A stretch of DNA of 33,982 nt from Paludibacteraceae bacterium (GTDB lineage Bacteria; Bacteroidota; Bacteroidia; Bacteroidales; Paludibacteraceae), in NCBI GenBank assembly GCA_024401475.1, contig JAKSKZ010000042.1, positions 1-33,982 on the forward strand, given 5' to 3'. A model generated the notes under the pieces. The model worked only from the letters and a program-made list of their open reading frames with translations, searched no databases and was not told the origin of the DNA. Shown here in pieces: positions 7,234 to 14,600 of this stretch. The position numbers and the translations under genes are program-made. Position 1 is the stretch's first letter. Every line of letters starts with the position of its first letter.

Positions 7234-8019
7234 TTACTTTTTCTTGTTGCTCTCTTTCAAGAACAAATCGATAGCGGCTGGCATAGAAGGAGCCTCTGGA
7301 GTCGGAGCCTCAATGTTTACCTGAAGGCCAGCAAGCTTTGCGGCGTTGATGGTGCCAGGACCGAAGCATCCGATTTTGATATCGCCTTGGTTGAAATCAG
7401 GGAAATTCTTGAAGAGCGATTGGATTCCAGACGGACTGAAGAATACCAACATGTCGTAGGAGAAGTCTTTGTCTTGTGTGAAATCTGTGCTGACGGTTTT
7501 GTAGCATACGGCCTTTGAATAGACTGCCTTAGTGTTGTCTAACAAGGCGATAATGTCATTTTTGTGGTCTTCGGATACAGACTTGTTTGCGTCATAGACG
7601 TCTGATACGGCAACGAGGAATTTCTCGTCGATATGCTTATTGATGACTACCATCAAGTCTTCCACTTTGCTAGTTGTTCCAAAGAAGATTTTGCGTTTTC
7701 TGTATTGAATGTAGTTTTGTAGATAAAGAGCTACAGCTTCTGATATACAGAAATATTTCATTGTCTCTGGTATGGTGACGCGCAACTCGTCACAAAGGCG
7801 AAAGAAGTGGTCTATTGCTGCTTTTGCGGTGAAGACTATAGCAGTATGTTCTAAGATGTTTACCTTCTGCTGACGGAATTCCTTAGCCAAAATCGGCTCA
7901 ACTTTGATGAATGGCCTGAAATCCATCTTGACATTGTATTTTTCACAGATGTCAAAATATGGAGACTTCTCGGAAGTCGGTTTAGGCTGAGATACCAATA
8001 TGTTTTTTATCTTAGTCAT
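7234..8019 (-). CDS. hemD: Uroporphyrinogen-III synthase family protein (HemD-like), 261 aa
   Basis: HemD cyclises and inverts ring D of hydroxymethylbilane to uroporphyrinogen III in tetrapyrrole synthesis. The sequence has the bilobal HemD pattern: ILVSQPKP at the N-terminus, a second lobe with IFFGTTSKVEDL, and the C-terminal core MLVFFSPSGIQSLF followed by IGCFGPGTINAAKLAGL. These correspond to the family's F-T-S-x-x-x-V and G-x-x-T-A strands. Catalytic conservation in this family is low, so the assignment rests on fold pattern and synteny. It sits between DUF4271 (20 bp upstream) and rnpA, the usual Bacteroidota order. No other heme gene is in the window, so a regulatory or degenerate role cannot be excluded. 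Confidence 0.82.
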   Translation of the reverse strand: MTKIKNILVSQPKPTSEKSPYFDICEKYNVKMDFRPFIKVEPILAKEFRQQKVNILEHTAIVFTAKAAIDHFFRLCDELRVTIPETMKYFCISEAVALYLQNYIQYRKRKIFFGTTSKVEDLMVVINKHIDEKFLVAVSDVYDANKSVSEDHKNDIIALLDNTKAVYSKAVCYKTVSTDFTQDKDFSYDMLVFFSPSGIQSLFKNFPDFNQGDIKIGCFGPGTINAAKLAGLQVNIEAPTPEAPSMPAAIDLFLKESNKKK

Positions 8020-8039
8020 TTTGACAAATAATTAGGACT

Positions 8040-8987
8040 TCAAATTATGCGCTCAAGCCCAATGATTAGGGCAATTGCAGGCAAAATTTCGATGGTGCAA
8101 AGATACAAAATCAAATAGAATATAGAAAGTGTCCCCTTGAAAAAAAATGGCAGGGAGCGTAGTAAATATAGAAGAAATACGAGTGAGATGGTGATGATGC
8201 CTGAATATATCGCAGGCTTGATGAAAAATGTGGGAGAGTAAGCCAACATAAGTACGCTAGGTATCAATACGATGCCCATTAGGGAGAAGGAGATCAGTTT
8301 TAATTTCTCCAATTTGTGAAAAGTCTCTCCGTCGAAGAATACGTAGCAAATCGCTTGTATGATGGTGAGTTGGAAGGCAAGTGTCGCTCCAATGGCAATG
8401 GTGGAGGATATCCAGGCAATGGAAGGAATTTCCGTCGTGTGAAGGAAGGTGTTGATGCAGAAAAAGGCGAGCCATGCAATGTTGCCTGTGGCCAACCCTA
8501 AGAGTGGCAGTTGTTGTTGGATCTCCTCGATAGGAGTGTTCACGGTCATTTCTCCGGAAGAGGTTGGTGTGAAAAAGTTACGAACCTCCTTGCTCAACAT
8601 CTTTTTTCGAGAGGCCAGCGTGAATGCGTATAGCACGAACAGGATGAACATGCAAGGCGTGAACCAAAAGTGAGTTTGAACAGTTCTTGCTAATGGACTG
8701 CCGTCGATGTTGATGGTTGGAGTTTGTTTCTCGATTTGAACTTCTTGGACTTCTTTCGCGAAAACATTTAAGGCTTTTATGCCTTTGTTTTGGGATAGGA
8801 AAGTATCGATGAATAGAGGTGTTTTCTCTGTTGAAGGGGCAGAACTGTCTTGCTTCCAAGGGAACGTTTCCTTTTGAGTGTTGCCAAAAATGTAATACGA
8901 AGTCTCTCCAGGCGTGGCTGCAGTGACATTGGCCTGTTGTTGAGGCATGATTGGCGATGTCTTTGCCGTGTCGAGTTCTGTTGGCAT
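8040..8987 (-). CDS. DUF4271 multi-pass membrane protein, 315 aa
   Basis: A soluble N-terminal region of about 100 residues, rich in P, T and Q, is followed by seven or so hydrophobic helices to the C-terminus. This is the layout of Bacteroidota DUF4271 proteins, which are regularly encoded next to hemD. The function is unknown. The open frame can be extended to a TTG at 9071, but that segment contains the promoter-like box TATCTTTA (minus strand, about 9066-9059). I therefore take the ATG at 8987 (MPTELDTAK) as the start. hemD follows after 20 bp, so the two are probably cotranscribed. Confidence 0.8.
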   Translation of the reverse strand: MPTELDTAKTSPIMPQQQANVTAATPGETSYYIFGNTQKETFPWKQDSSAPSTEKTPLFIDTFLSQNKGIKALNVFAKEVQEVQIEKQTPTINIDGSPLARTVQTHFWFTPCMFILFVLYAFTLASRKKMLSKEVRNFFTPTSSGEMTVNTPIEEIQQQLPLLGLATGNIAWLAFFCINTFLHTTEIPSIAWISSTIAIGATLAFQLTIIQAICYVFFDGETFHKLEKLKLISFSLMGIVLIPSVLMLAYSPTFFIKPAIYSGIITISLVFLLYLLRSLPFFFKGTLSIFYLILYLCTIEILPAIALIIGLERII

Positions 8988-9058
8988 CGTTTCCTCGATT
9001 TTTTTTATCTCAAATAGAATGGCTCTATTCGTTATTGTTTGTTTCCTTTTAATGCTGT

Positions 9059-9066
9059 AAAGATAC
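9059..9066 (-). promoter_or_regulatory. -7 box for the DUF4271-hemD unit
   Basis: TATCTTTA on the minus strand is one base away from TAnnTTTG and is followed by CAGC. It lies downstream of the rpsO terminator and about 70 bp before the ATG at 8987. No clear -33 TTTG was found at the right distance. Confidence 0.4.
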
Positions 9067-9107
9067 GACAAAAATAGCAGAGCTTCTGCTATAGTCGATA
9101 GAAAAGA

Positions 9108-9139
9108 TAAAAAAAGGGTTCGCTTTTGGCGAACCCTTT
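9108..9139 (-). terminator. Rho-independent terminator of rpsO
   Basis: On the minus strand, AAAGGGTTCGC (9139-9129) pairs perfectly with GCGAACCCTTT (9123-9113) around a 5-nt loop, followed by a run of Ts. It lies 18 bp after the rpsO stop. Confidence 0.92.
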
Positions 9140-9157
9140 GTGCTTGTCAGCAATCTC

Positions 9158-9427
9158 TTACTTTCTAAGGTTAAGAGCCTTAAGGATGGCACGGTATCTT
9201 TCGATATCAACTGCCTTCAAGTAGTCAAGCATTCTACGACGCTTACCTACAAGCATGATAAGAGATCTAGAAGTGTTATAATCCTTCTTGTTGGCCTTCA
9301 TGTGCTCAGACAAGTGCGAGATACGGTAGGTAAATAGCGCTATCTGGCTTTCTGGAGAACCAGTATCGGTATTAGACTTTCCGTGCTTCTCGAAGATGTT
9401 CTTCTTAATTTCAGAATTTAAATACAT
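9158..9427 (-). CDS. rpsO: 30S ribosomal protein S15, 89 aa
   Basis: S15 binds the central domain of 16S rRNA early in 30S assembly. The sequence has the canonical 89 residues and family motifs: DTGSPESQIAL, RISHLSEHMKANKKD and LVGKRRRMLDYL. The ATG is at 9427. The gene is a single-gene unit with a promoter box at 9471-9478 and a strong terminator at 9108-9139. In other bacteria S15 represses its own translation through its leader; the leader here is about 35 nt and I saw no obvious pseudoknot. Confidence 0.98.
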   Translation of the reverse strand: MYLNSEIKKNIFEKHGKSNTDTGSPESQIALFTYRISHLSEHMKANKKDYNTSRSLIMLVGKRRRMLDYLKAVDIERYRAILKALNLRK

Positions 9428-9470
9428 AATGTTTTGTTTTTATAATTTGTGCCTTTTGTTAGACGGGTGC

Positions 9471-9478
9471 AAAAGTAG
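9471..9478 (-). promoter_or_regulatory. -7 box of rpsO
   Basis: TACTTTTG on the minus strand is an exact match to TAnnTTTG, about 45 bp upstream of the rpsO ATG and followed by CACC. A -33 box is not clear. Confidence 0.55.
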
Positions 9479-9523
9479 TAATTATTTTATTAACTTGTAT
9501 ATGTCTGACGCTTTTTCTTTCGA

Positions 9524-10450
9524 TTATTCTACTAAATAGTAGGTGGTTGTGTTGATCTCTTCTTCGCCCGTTCCTGCGTATTGGTTGTCTTCGTACAACA
9601 CTGTTTTTTGGAAGCCTGTTTTGACAGAGTAGTTGTCGAAGTATTGAATGGTGTACTCCAATCCTTCTGATCCTTCCATGTAGAATTCTATCTCTCGACC
9701 AAGTTCGTCATAGACGGTGTACATTCTGCCGTCGGCTTCAACCTTTTTTTTGGTCTTTGCATTATCATCGTAAACGTACTCTATTCCCTCTTCTTTGATA
9801 AGTCTGTTTTTTGCATCGTATTCGTATGTGGTGACTTCTTCTTGGTTGTTGTTCCCAGATCCAGAGTATTTTAGGCATTTTAGACGGCCGTCGGGATAGT
9901 ATTCGTATGTTGTCGTGCTTCCGTATTCCCCAAAACTTTTCCGTTTTAGAAGTTGTTTGTAGTCGTTGTCTGCGTATTCGAATTCGTTTTTGCTTGTATA
10001 TCCCGCATATTCATGCGTCGTTATGATTTTTTTATCGAAATACTCGTATGAGTCCACTTCATTAATATAAGAGACCATCTTTTTTAGTCGTCCGTTTTCT
10101 CCATACTCATAGATGTCTTTCTTGCCGTTGTGGTCGATGCAAAGAATGGAATCTCTATTGTCGTAAGTATATGTGGTTGTATTATATTTACTTCTGTGCA
10201 TTACAAGCAGACCTTTTTCATTGTAACTCCATACGTCAGTGGTGTCTTTGTTTTCGTTGATGGAGAAAAGAGGCTTCTCCCAGTTGACTTTCTTCTCTTG
10301 TGACGCTTGTTGAGAAACGACTTCAGAAACGGTTTCGTTTGAAGTGCTCTCTTCTGATGGCGTCTGGGCGTTCTCTTGATTGCCTCCGTTTGGACCACAA
10401 GATACGATTGTTAGCACCGATAGTAATGATAAATACTTGAATGACTTCAT
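9524..10450 (-). CDS. Lipoprotein with YD/RHS-like repeats, 308 aa
   Basis: A lipoprotein signal (hydrophobic core then IVSC, acylated C18) is followed by a low-complexity Q/E/S/T linker to about residue 55. The rest is built of repeating beta-hairpin units with Y-x-Y-D, G-R-L and similar motifs: TYTYDNRDSI, YEYGENGRLKKMV, YEYYPDGRLKCL, YEYDAKNRLIKE. These are YD (RHS-type) repeats, which form wrapped beta-sheets that bind carbohydrate or build shells. The protein is too short to be a polymorphic toxin and has no toxin tip or immunity gene beside it. It is likely outer-membrane anchored. It has its own -7 box (10491-10498). Confidence 0.75.
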   Translation of the reverse strand: MKSFKYLSLLSVLTIVSCGPNGGNQENAQTPSEESTSNETVSEVVSQQASQEKKVNWEKPLFSINENKDTTDVWSYNEKGLLVMHRSKYNTTTYTYDNRDSILCIDHNGKKDIYEYGENGRLKKMVSYINEVDSYEYFDKKIITTHEYAGYTSKNEFEYADNDYKQLLKRKSFGEYGSTTTYEYYPDGRLKCLKYSGSGNNNQEEVTTYEYDAKNRLIKEEGIEYVYDDNAKTKKKVEADGRMYTVYDELGREIEFYMEGSEGLEYTIQYFDNYSVKTGFQKTVLYEDNQYAGTGEEEINTTTYYLVE

Positions 10451-10490
10451 GTTGATGGGTTATTTTTTTTGTTTGAAAATTTTATAATGG

Positions 10491-10498
10491 CAAAAGTA
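10491..10498 (-). promoter_or_regulatory. -7 box of the YD-repeat lipoprotein gene
   Basis: TACTTTTG on the minus strand matches TAnnTTTG exactly. It lies 41 bp upstream of the ATG and just after the terminator of the upstream transporter gene. Confidence 0.5.
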
Positions 10499-10503
10499 CG
10501 ATT

Positions 10504-10543
10504 AAAAAAACGAAATCCGCAAGTGACGTGCTTGCGGCTTTCG
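10504..10543 (-). terminator. Rho-independent terminator of the AspT-type transporter gene
   Basis: On the minus strand, CGAAA-x-CCGCAAG (10543-10531) pairs with CTTGCGG-x-TTTCG (10523-10511), with one internal mismatch and a 7-nt loop, followed by TTTTTTT. Confidence 0.85.
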
Positions 10544-10574
10544 TGAGATATTTTTTTGTGTTGTTTGTCTTGGT

Positions 10575-12236
10575 TTATAAGAATATCAATACCAAAATTT
10601 GGGCCAACATGATTCTGAGGAACATGGTCAACGGATAGACAGCAACGTAAGCCGTGGATTGGGCTTGTGTTGAGGCCAAAGAGTTAGCATATTCCAATGC
10701 AGGAGGATCAGTCATGCCACCAGAAATGATACCGCATATCTTCAAGTAGTTGAATTTCATCAATCGCGCAACAATAGCCACAATCATGATAGGAATGAAG
10801 GTGATGGCCGCTCCGTAGAGCATCCATTGGTAACCTCCGTTGGCGATGGTGCTGACGAAGTTTGTTCCGGATGATAGTCCTACGCAAGCGAGGAATAGAA
10901 TGATACCCAATTCGCGCAACATCATGTTGGCTCCTGGCGACATGTAGAAATCGAGTTTGCCAATTCTTCCCATGTGTCCGAGCAAAAGGGAAATGATGAG
11001 CGGACCTCCTGCCAAACCGAGTTTTGCTGCAGCTGGCAATCCGGGGATGTCAATCTTTATGCTACCGAGTATGATACCCAAAAGAATACCCAAGAAGATT
11101 GGAATTGTGTTAGGCTTCGACAAGTCTATAGTGGAGTTACCAATCTCTTTCTCAATATCCTTTTTCAAATCTCTTTTACCAACCACGCGTAGTGTATCTC
11201 CCAATTCGATAATGGTGTTCTTGGAAGGAAGAATTTCCATACCAGCACGGAATATACGGGTGATGTTGGCGTCGTAACGTCTGTAGATACCGATCTGTTC
11301 GATAGTCTTGCCGGCGATTTTGCGATTGGTTACCAATACGTTGAACATGGCCAATGTGCCGGAAACGTCTTTTTTCAAACCGATAGTGACATTTCCTATC
11401 TTCATCTTCAATTTCTCGATGTGCTCCGTTGATGATACACCGAAGATGACATCACCGGCCTGTAGTGTTTCGTCTTCCGATGCTACGACGAAATTCTCTC
11501 CACGTTGGATACGCGAGATGGCCAATTCGTTTTCTACAAACGAGGTGATGTATGAGATCTTTTGACCGAACAAATTCGGATTGCTTACCGTTACTTCGAC
11601 ACTTTCCAATTTCTGACGGTTGTTGGCGTCTAATTGGTTGTTGTAATCAGCCACCTCGTCATCAATCTTGATTCTGAAGAAGGCACGAACAAGCAACATG
11701 GTTAAAATGATGCCGACCACACCAAATGGATAGGCTACCGCATAAGCCATACCTGCTTGCTCAACCGCCTCTTTGCTGTCGCTCAATGCTTGTTGGGCTG
11801 CACCTAAGCCTGGTGTGTTTGTTACGGCTCCGCAAAGGACTCCCGTGATGACAGATAGGTCAACTCCACCCAAAAGGTGGAAAAGTAGTGCGATGCCTGT
11901 GCCTAAAATACAGATGCCGGCTGCGAAAAGATTCATTGTCAGACCGTCGTTCTTGAAAGAACTCACGAATCTTGGGCCGACATCGATACCGATGGCGTAA
12001 ATGAAGAGAATTAGTCCGAACTCTTTTACGAAATGAAGGATTTCTCCATTAAGAGGGGCGAACCCTGCTTGGGCTTTCAGATGTGATAGGAGAATGCCCA
12101 TAAATAGAACACCTGCGATGCCTAGTTTGACACCTTTGTATCCCCATTTGCCAATGTACATGCCAGCAGAAGCCGTCAAGCACAAATAAATTAAGGTGGA
12201 ACTTAAACCTGTTCCGCCGAATAGTTCGCTAATCAT
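10575..12236 (-). CDS. AspT/YidE-type putative transporter with two RCK_C domains, 553 aa
   Basis: This protein belongs to the aspartate:alanine exchanger (AAE) superfamily of inner-membrane transporters. Two homologous membrane halves (about residues 10-190 and 385-553) each carry a family motif: GAVTNTPGLGAAQQAL in the first and SGGMTDPPALEYANSL in the second. Between them lie two cytoplasmic TrkA-C (RCK_C) domains, about 205-290 and 295-370, that probably bind a regulatory ligand. The length matches YidE/YbjL relatives. Only AspT of lactic-acid bacteria is well characterised as an aspartate/alanine antiporter, so the substrate is open. No amino-acid decarboxylase is adjacent. It is a single-gene unit with its own promoter box and terminator. 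Confidence 0.88.
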   Translation of the reverse strand: MISELFGGTGLSSTLIYLCLTASAGMYIGKWGYKGVKLGIAGVLFMGILLSHLKAQAGFAPLNGEILHFVKEFGLILFIYAIGIDVGPRFVSSFKNDGLTMNLFAAGICILGTGIALLFHLLGGVDLSVITGVLCGAVTNTPGLGAAQQALSDSKEAVEQAGMAYAVAYPFGVVGIILTMLLVRAFFRIKIDDEVADYNNQLDANNRQKLESVEVTVSNPNLFGQKISYITSFVENELAISRIQRGENFVVASEDETLQAGDVIFGVSSTEHIEKLKMKIGNVTIGLKKDVSGTLAMFNVLVTNRKIAGKTIEQIGIYRRYDANITRIFRAGMEILPSKNTIIELGDTLRVVGKRDLKKDIEKEIGNSTIDLSKPNTIPIFLGILLGIILGSIKIDIPGLPAAAKLGLAGGPLIISLLLGHMGRIGKLDFYMSPGANMMLRELGIILFLACVGLSSGTNFVSTIANGGYQWMLYGAAITFIPIMIVAIVARLMKFNYLKICGIISGGMTDPPALEYANSLASTQAQSTAYVAVYPLTMFLRIMLAQILVLIFL

Positions 12237-12304
12237 TGCGTCTTATTCTTTAATTATTTCTGTTAATGTTTTAGGACTTTGAAGCCCTGTTTTTAAAAGT
12301 CCTG

Positions 12305-12312
12305 CAAAATTA
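12305..12312 (-). promoter_or_regulatory. -7 box of the AspT-type transporter gene
   Basis: TAATTTTG on the minus strand is an exact TAnnTTTG match followed by CAGG, about 70 bp upstream of the ATG at 12236. Confidence 0.5.
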
Positions 12313-12352
12313 CAAAAAAGATTTGCACGATGGATTTCCTATTTCAACTAAA

Positions 12353-12390
12353 AAAGAGGGCAAAAGCCTTTATTGACTTTTGTCCTCTTT
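12353..12390 (-). terminator. Rho-independent terminator of the Wzz-like gene
   Basis: On the minus strand a 14-bp stem (AAAGAGGACAAAAG, 12390-12377, with 12366-12353) contains one wobble pair, has a 10-nt loop and is followed by TTTTTT. Confidence 0.88.
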
Positions 12391-12411
12391 CTGTGAGAAT
12401 CTTTGTTTTTT

Positions 12412-13365
12412 TTATTTTTCCTTCAAATAATCCATTATCTCTTTTTTGTTTTTGAGGAATAGAGCGATTAAAAGGAAAATGGCGTATGCGAATAATACAT
12501 TGTGAATGATGGCAATCGATTTTTTGTTGACTGCTTTTTTGGTGGGTTGGAATTTTGCTGTTACTACGGCAATGTCTTGCTTGGCTGCCAATTCGGTTGC
12601 GATTGTTTTTTTCCGCTTCAATATGTCCACCTTGTTGAAGTAGAACATCTGCTTGTCGGTGTTGATATGAAGGTCCTTCATCAAATTGACACCGTTCGTG
12701 TTCTTTTGGAAATATTCGATTTTTTGAAGACTATCGATTAGTGCAAAGTCGTTGTCGAGCGATTTTTGCAGGTCGCTGAGGTAAGCGACTCTTGCCATGT
12801 TCAAATCTTGGAAATATTGGCTTTGGGAGAAATAGTTCATGATGGCTTCTTCCATCTCTTCGTAGTGGTCGGTGGTTTTCATTCCTACGGAAATCACCAA
12901 TCCATCGCGTAAACGGACGTTGCTCGTGTCGGAAGCTTGGAAAACATCTTTGTAATCGACCATGTCGCAAAGAGAGTCTTTGTTCATGTCAATTTGGAAG
13001 TGGGGCTTCAAAAAACAGACCTCTTGGGCGATGTCGTCTGTGATGTCTAAGACTGTAGCCAAACCTTCGGAATCAAGATCTTTTACATATTGATTCAACG
13101 AGTTGACCATTTCCGCATATTGAAAAGAGTTGCCGTCGTTGATGGCGATGGTCATGTCTCCTTTATATATCTTACGATCGCCAGTTGTCTGATAAATAGC
13201 GTAGGCTGTGGCCGCGATGATGAAGATGGCACATAGAATCTTGTATCGGTAGGTGAGTTGCAGCATTTTCCCAATATAAGATCCAATCCATTTTAGGAAT
13301 GAAAGTCCGTACATTCCGATTTTGCTGAGCATCGTGAAGATGTTCATCTCCTTATTGTCTTCCAT
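12412..13365 (-). CDS. Wzz-like chain-length-determinant family protein, 317 aa
   Basis: The protein has the Wzz/PCP topology: a short cytoplasmic N-terminus, a first transmembrane helix at about residues 43-59, a large mostly helical periplasmic part, a second helix at about 286-304 and a short basic cytoplasmic tail. Family members control the polymer length of O-antigen or capsule. The usual proline-rich motif next to the second helix is reduced to a single proline (FQPTKKA), and no glycosyltransferase, Wzx or Wzy gene is nearby. The polysaccharide role is therefore inferred from topology only. It has its own consensus promoter just after ruvC and a strong terminator. Confidence 0.65.
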   Translation of the reverse strand: MEDNKEMNIFTMLSKIGMYGLSFLKWIGSYIGKMLQLTYRYKILCAIFIIAATAYAIYQTTGDRKIYKGDMTIAINDGNSFQYAEMVNSLNQYVKDLDSEGLATVLDITDDIAQEVCFLKPHFQIDMNKDSLCDMVDYKDVFQASDTSNVRLRDGLVISVGMKTTDHYEEMEEAIMNYFSQSQYFQDLNMARVAYLSDLQKSLDNDFALIDSLQKIEYFQKNTNGVNLMKDLHINTDKQMFYFNKVDILKRKKTIATELAAKQDIAVVTAKFQPTKKAVNKKSIAIIHNVLFAYAIFLLIALFLKNKKEIMDYLKEK

Positions 13366-13409
13366 AATTATTGATTTCCAATATTTGTTTTAGTGAGAAA
13401 CCCTTTTGA

Positions 13410-13441
13410 CAAAGGTAGTATATATTTTTTACGTTGGCAAA
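13410..13441 (-). promoter_or_regulatory. Promoter of the Wzz-like gene
   Basis: On the minus strand, TTTG (13441-13438), a 20-nt spacer and TACCTTTG (13417-13410) match the Bacteroidota consensus exactly. The -33 box abuts the ruvC stop codon, which makes the Wzz-like gene an independent transcription unit and not a ruvC operon member. Confidence 0.7.
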
Positions 13442-14122
13442 TCAAACTGATGCGTCCGAATCGTTTGAGGTGGTTTTGCTTCTGGTGGAAGTGCGTTTGA
13501 CCGTTGCTGATTTTGTCGCATTGCGTTCTTTGGCTGCCGACATTCCTTTCACTCTGCCTTCGTTCTTGGTTGCGAAGTCTTTCCAACTGGTGAAATGTGC
13601 CTCTTTTAAGATGGACTTGCTTTGGAAGAAGTGACATAGAGCCACTCCGACAGCGTCGGTGGCATCGAGTTGGGGCAGCATGTCCTCTTGAGGAATGTGC
13701 AGATATTTCCTTAGCATTTCAGCAACTTGCTCCTTGGACGCCATTCCGTTGCCCGTGATTGACATTTTTATTTTGAGTGGGGCATACTCGTTCACTTCCA
13801 ACCCACGATAGAGAGCTGCGGAAATGGCCACGCCTTGGGCTCGCCCTAATTTCAGCATTGATTGAACGTTTTTGCCATAAAATTGCGATTCTATCGCAAA
13901 TTCTTGAGGTTTATAGTCGTCAATCAGTTCGAGTGTGCGAAGAAATATTTTGTTGAGTTTGATGTATGGATCGGTATATTTTTTTAGATCCAACACACCC
14001 ATCAACATCAAACTTGGTTTGTTGCCCGATATCTTTAGTAGTCCATAGCCCATCACGTTTGTTCCTGGGTCGACTCCTAAAATGATACGGTCTTTGGCAT
14101 TGATGATTTGTTTTTCGCTCAT
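13442..14122 (-). CDS. ruvC: Crossover junction endodeoxyribonuclease RuvC, 226 aa
   Basis: RuvC cuts Holliday junctions symmetrically, together with RuvAB. All four metal-binding acidic residues are visible: D18 in GVDPGT, E78 in AIESQFY, and D153 and D156 in LDATDAVG. The catalytic core ends at about residue 185. A tail of about 40 residues follows, basic and Ser/Thr-rich (KSATVKRTSTRSKTT then DSDASV), absent from E. coli RuvC (173 aa) and probably disordered and DNA-binding. DUF4286 lies 6 bp upstream in the same direction, so the two are cotranscribed. ruvA and ruvB are not in the window. Confidence 0.96.
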   Translation of the reverse strand: MSEKQIINAKDRIILGVDPGTNVMGYGLLKISGNKPSLMLMGVLDLKKYTDPYIKLNKIFLRTLELIDDYKPQEFAIESQFYGKNVQSMLKLGRAQGVAISAALYRGLEVNEYAPLKIKMSITGNGMASKEQVAEMLRKYLHIPQEDMLPQLDATDAVGVALCHFFQSKSILKEAHFTSWKDFATKNEGRVKGMSAAKERNATKSATVKRTSTRSKTTSNDSDASV

Positions 14123-14128
14123 GTTGCC

Positions 14129-14431
14129 TTAAAGTAGTTGTTTGAGGTAAGTGGAGAAAAAAAGTACCGATTCACCGAATTTTTCCCGTATTTTTTGTTC
14201 CATTCTATCCTTGTGCTCTTTCTCCCAAACTTTCATTTCGTTGATGGAAGGTGCCGAGAATTGAAGAGAGTATGACTCACCTTCAACATCTTTGCTCAAC
14301 ACTTTGAAAAATGCAGGGTCGGTCAAAGGAGTCGTCATGACAACTTCCTTTATGTAGGTGTTACGCATCCACTGCATCCAAGCCGTGTGTATCTCTTCTG
14401 CCACTACAAATGTGGTGTTAAATATCATCAT
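14129..14431 (-). CDS. DUF4286 family protein, 100 aa
   Basis: This is a small cytoplasmic protein of unknown function found in Bacteroidota. The N-terminus MMIFNTTFVV, followed by a W..W(M/L)R..YI segment, is the DUF4286 pattern (a ferredoxin-like alpha/beta fold is likely). The frame remains open upstream to 14683, but that extension runs through the divergent promoter region and antisense to the kinase gene. I therefore take the ATG at 14431 (or 14428). The stop is 6 bp before the ruvC ATG, indicating an operon. Confidence 0.85.
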   Translation of the reverse strand: MMIFNTTFVVAEEIHTAWMQWMRNTYIKEVVMTTPLTDPAFFKVLSKDVEGESYSLQFSAPSINEMKVWEKEHKDRMEQKIREKFGESVLFFSTYLKQLL

Positions 14432-14490
14432 TTTATGTCTGTTTTTATTGTTACCCTTCCTGACATAAGGGCATTCCCTTATTTTTAAAG

Positions 14491-14528
14491 CAAATGTAGT
14501 ATTAATTTGTAAATCTATCTTATCTTTG
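14491..14528. promoter_or_regulatory. Divergent promoter region between DUF4286-ruvC and the kinase-RapZ gene
   Basis: On the minus strand, TACATTTG (14498-14491) points toward DUF4286. On the plus strand, TATCTTTG (14521-14528) points toward the kinase. Both match TAnnTTTG and lie about 22 bp apart, so the two polymerases would compete for overlapping DNA. The -33 elements are not clear. Confidence 0.5.
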
Positions 14529-14600
14529 TTAAAAATAAGGATTTTGGCTTGCCGGGTTTGCTCCTGAAGCCTGCCTTGTTTGGAAAAAATCGAAGTTGAG

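Noticed and set aside
8988..9071. TTG start of DUF4271 at 9071
   Set aside because: The segment coincides with the TATCTTTA promoter-like box, and the ATG at 8987 is a better start.
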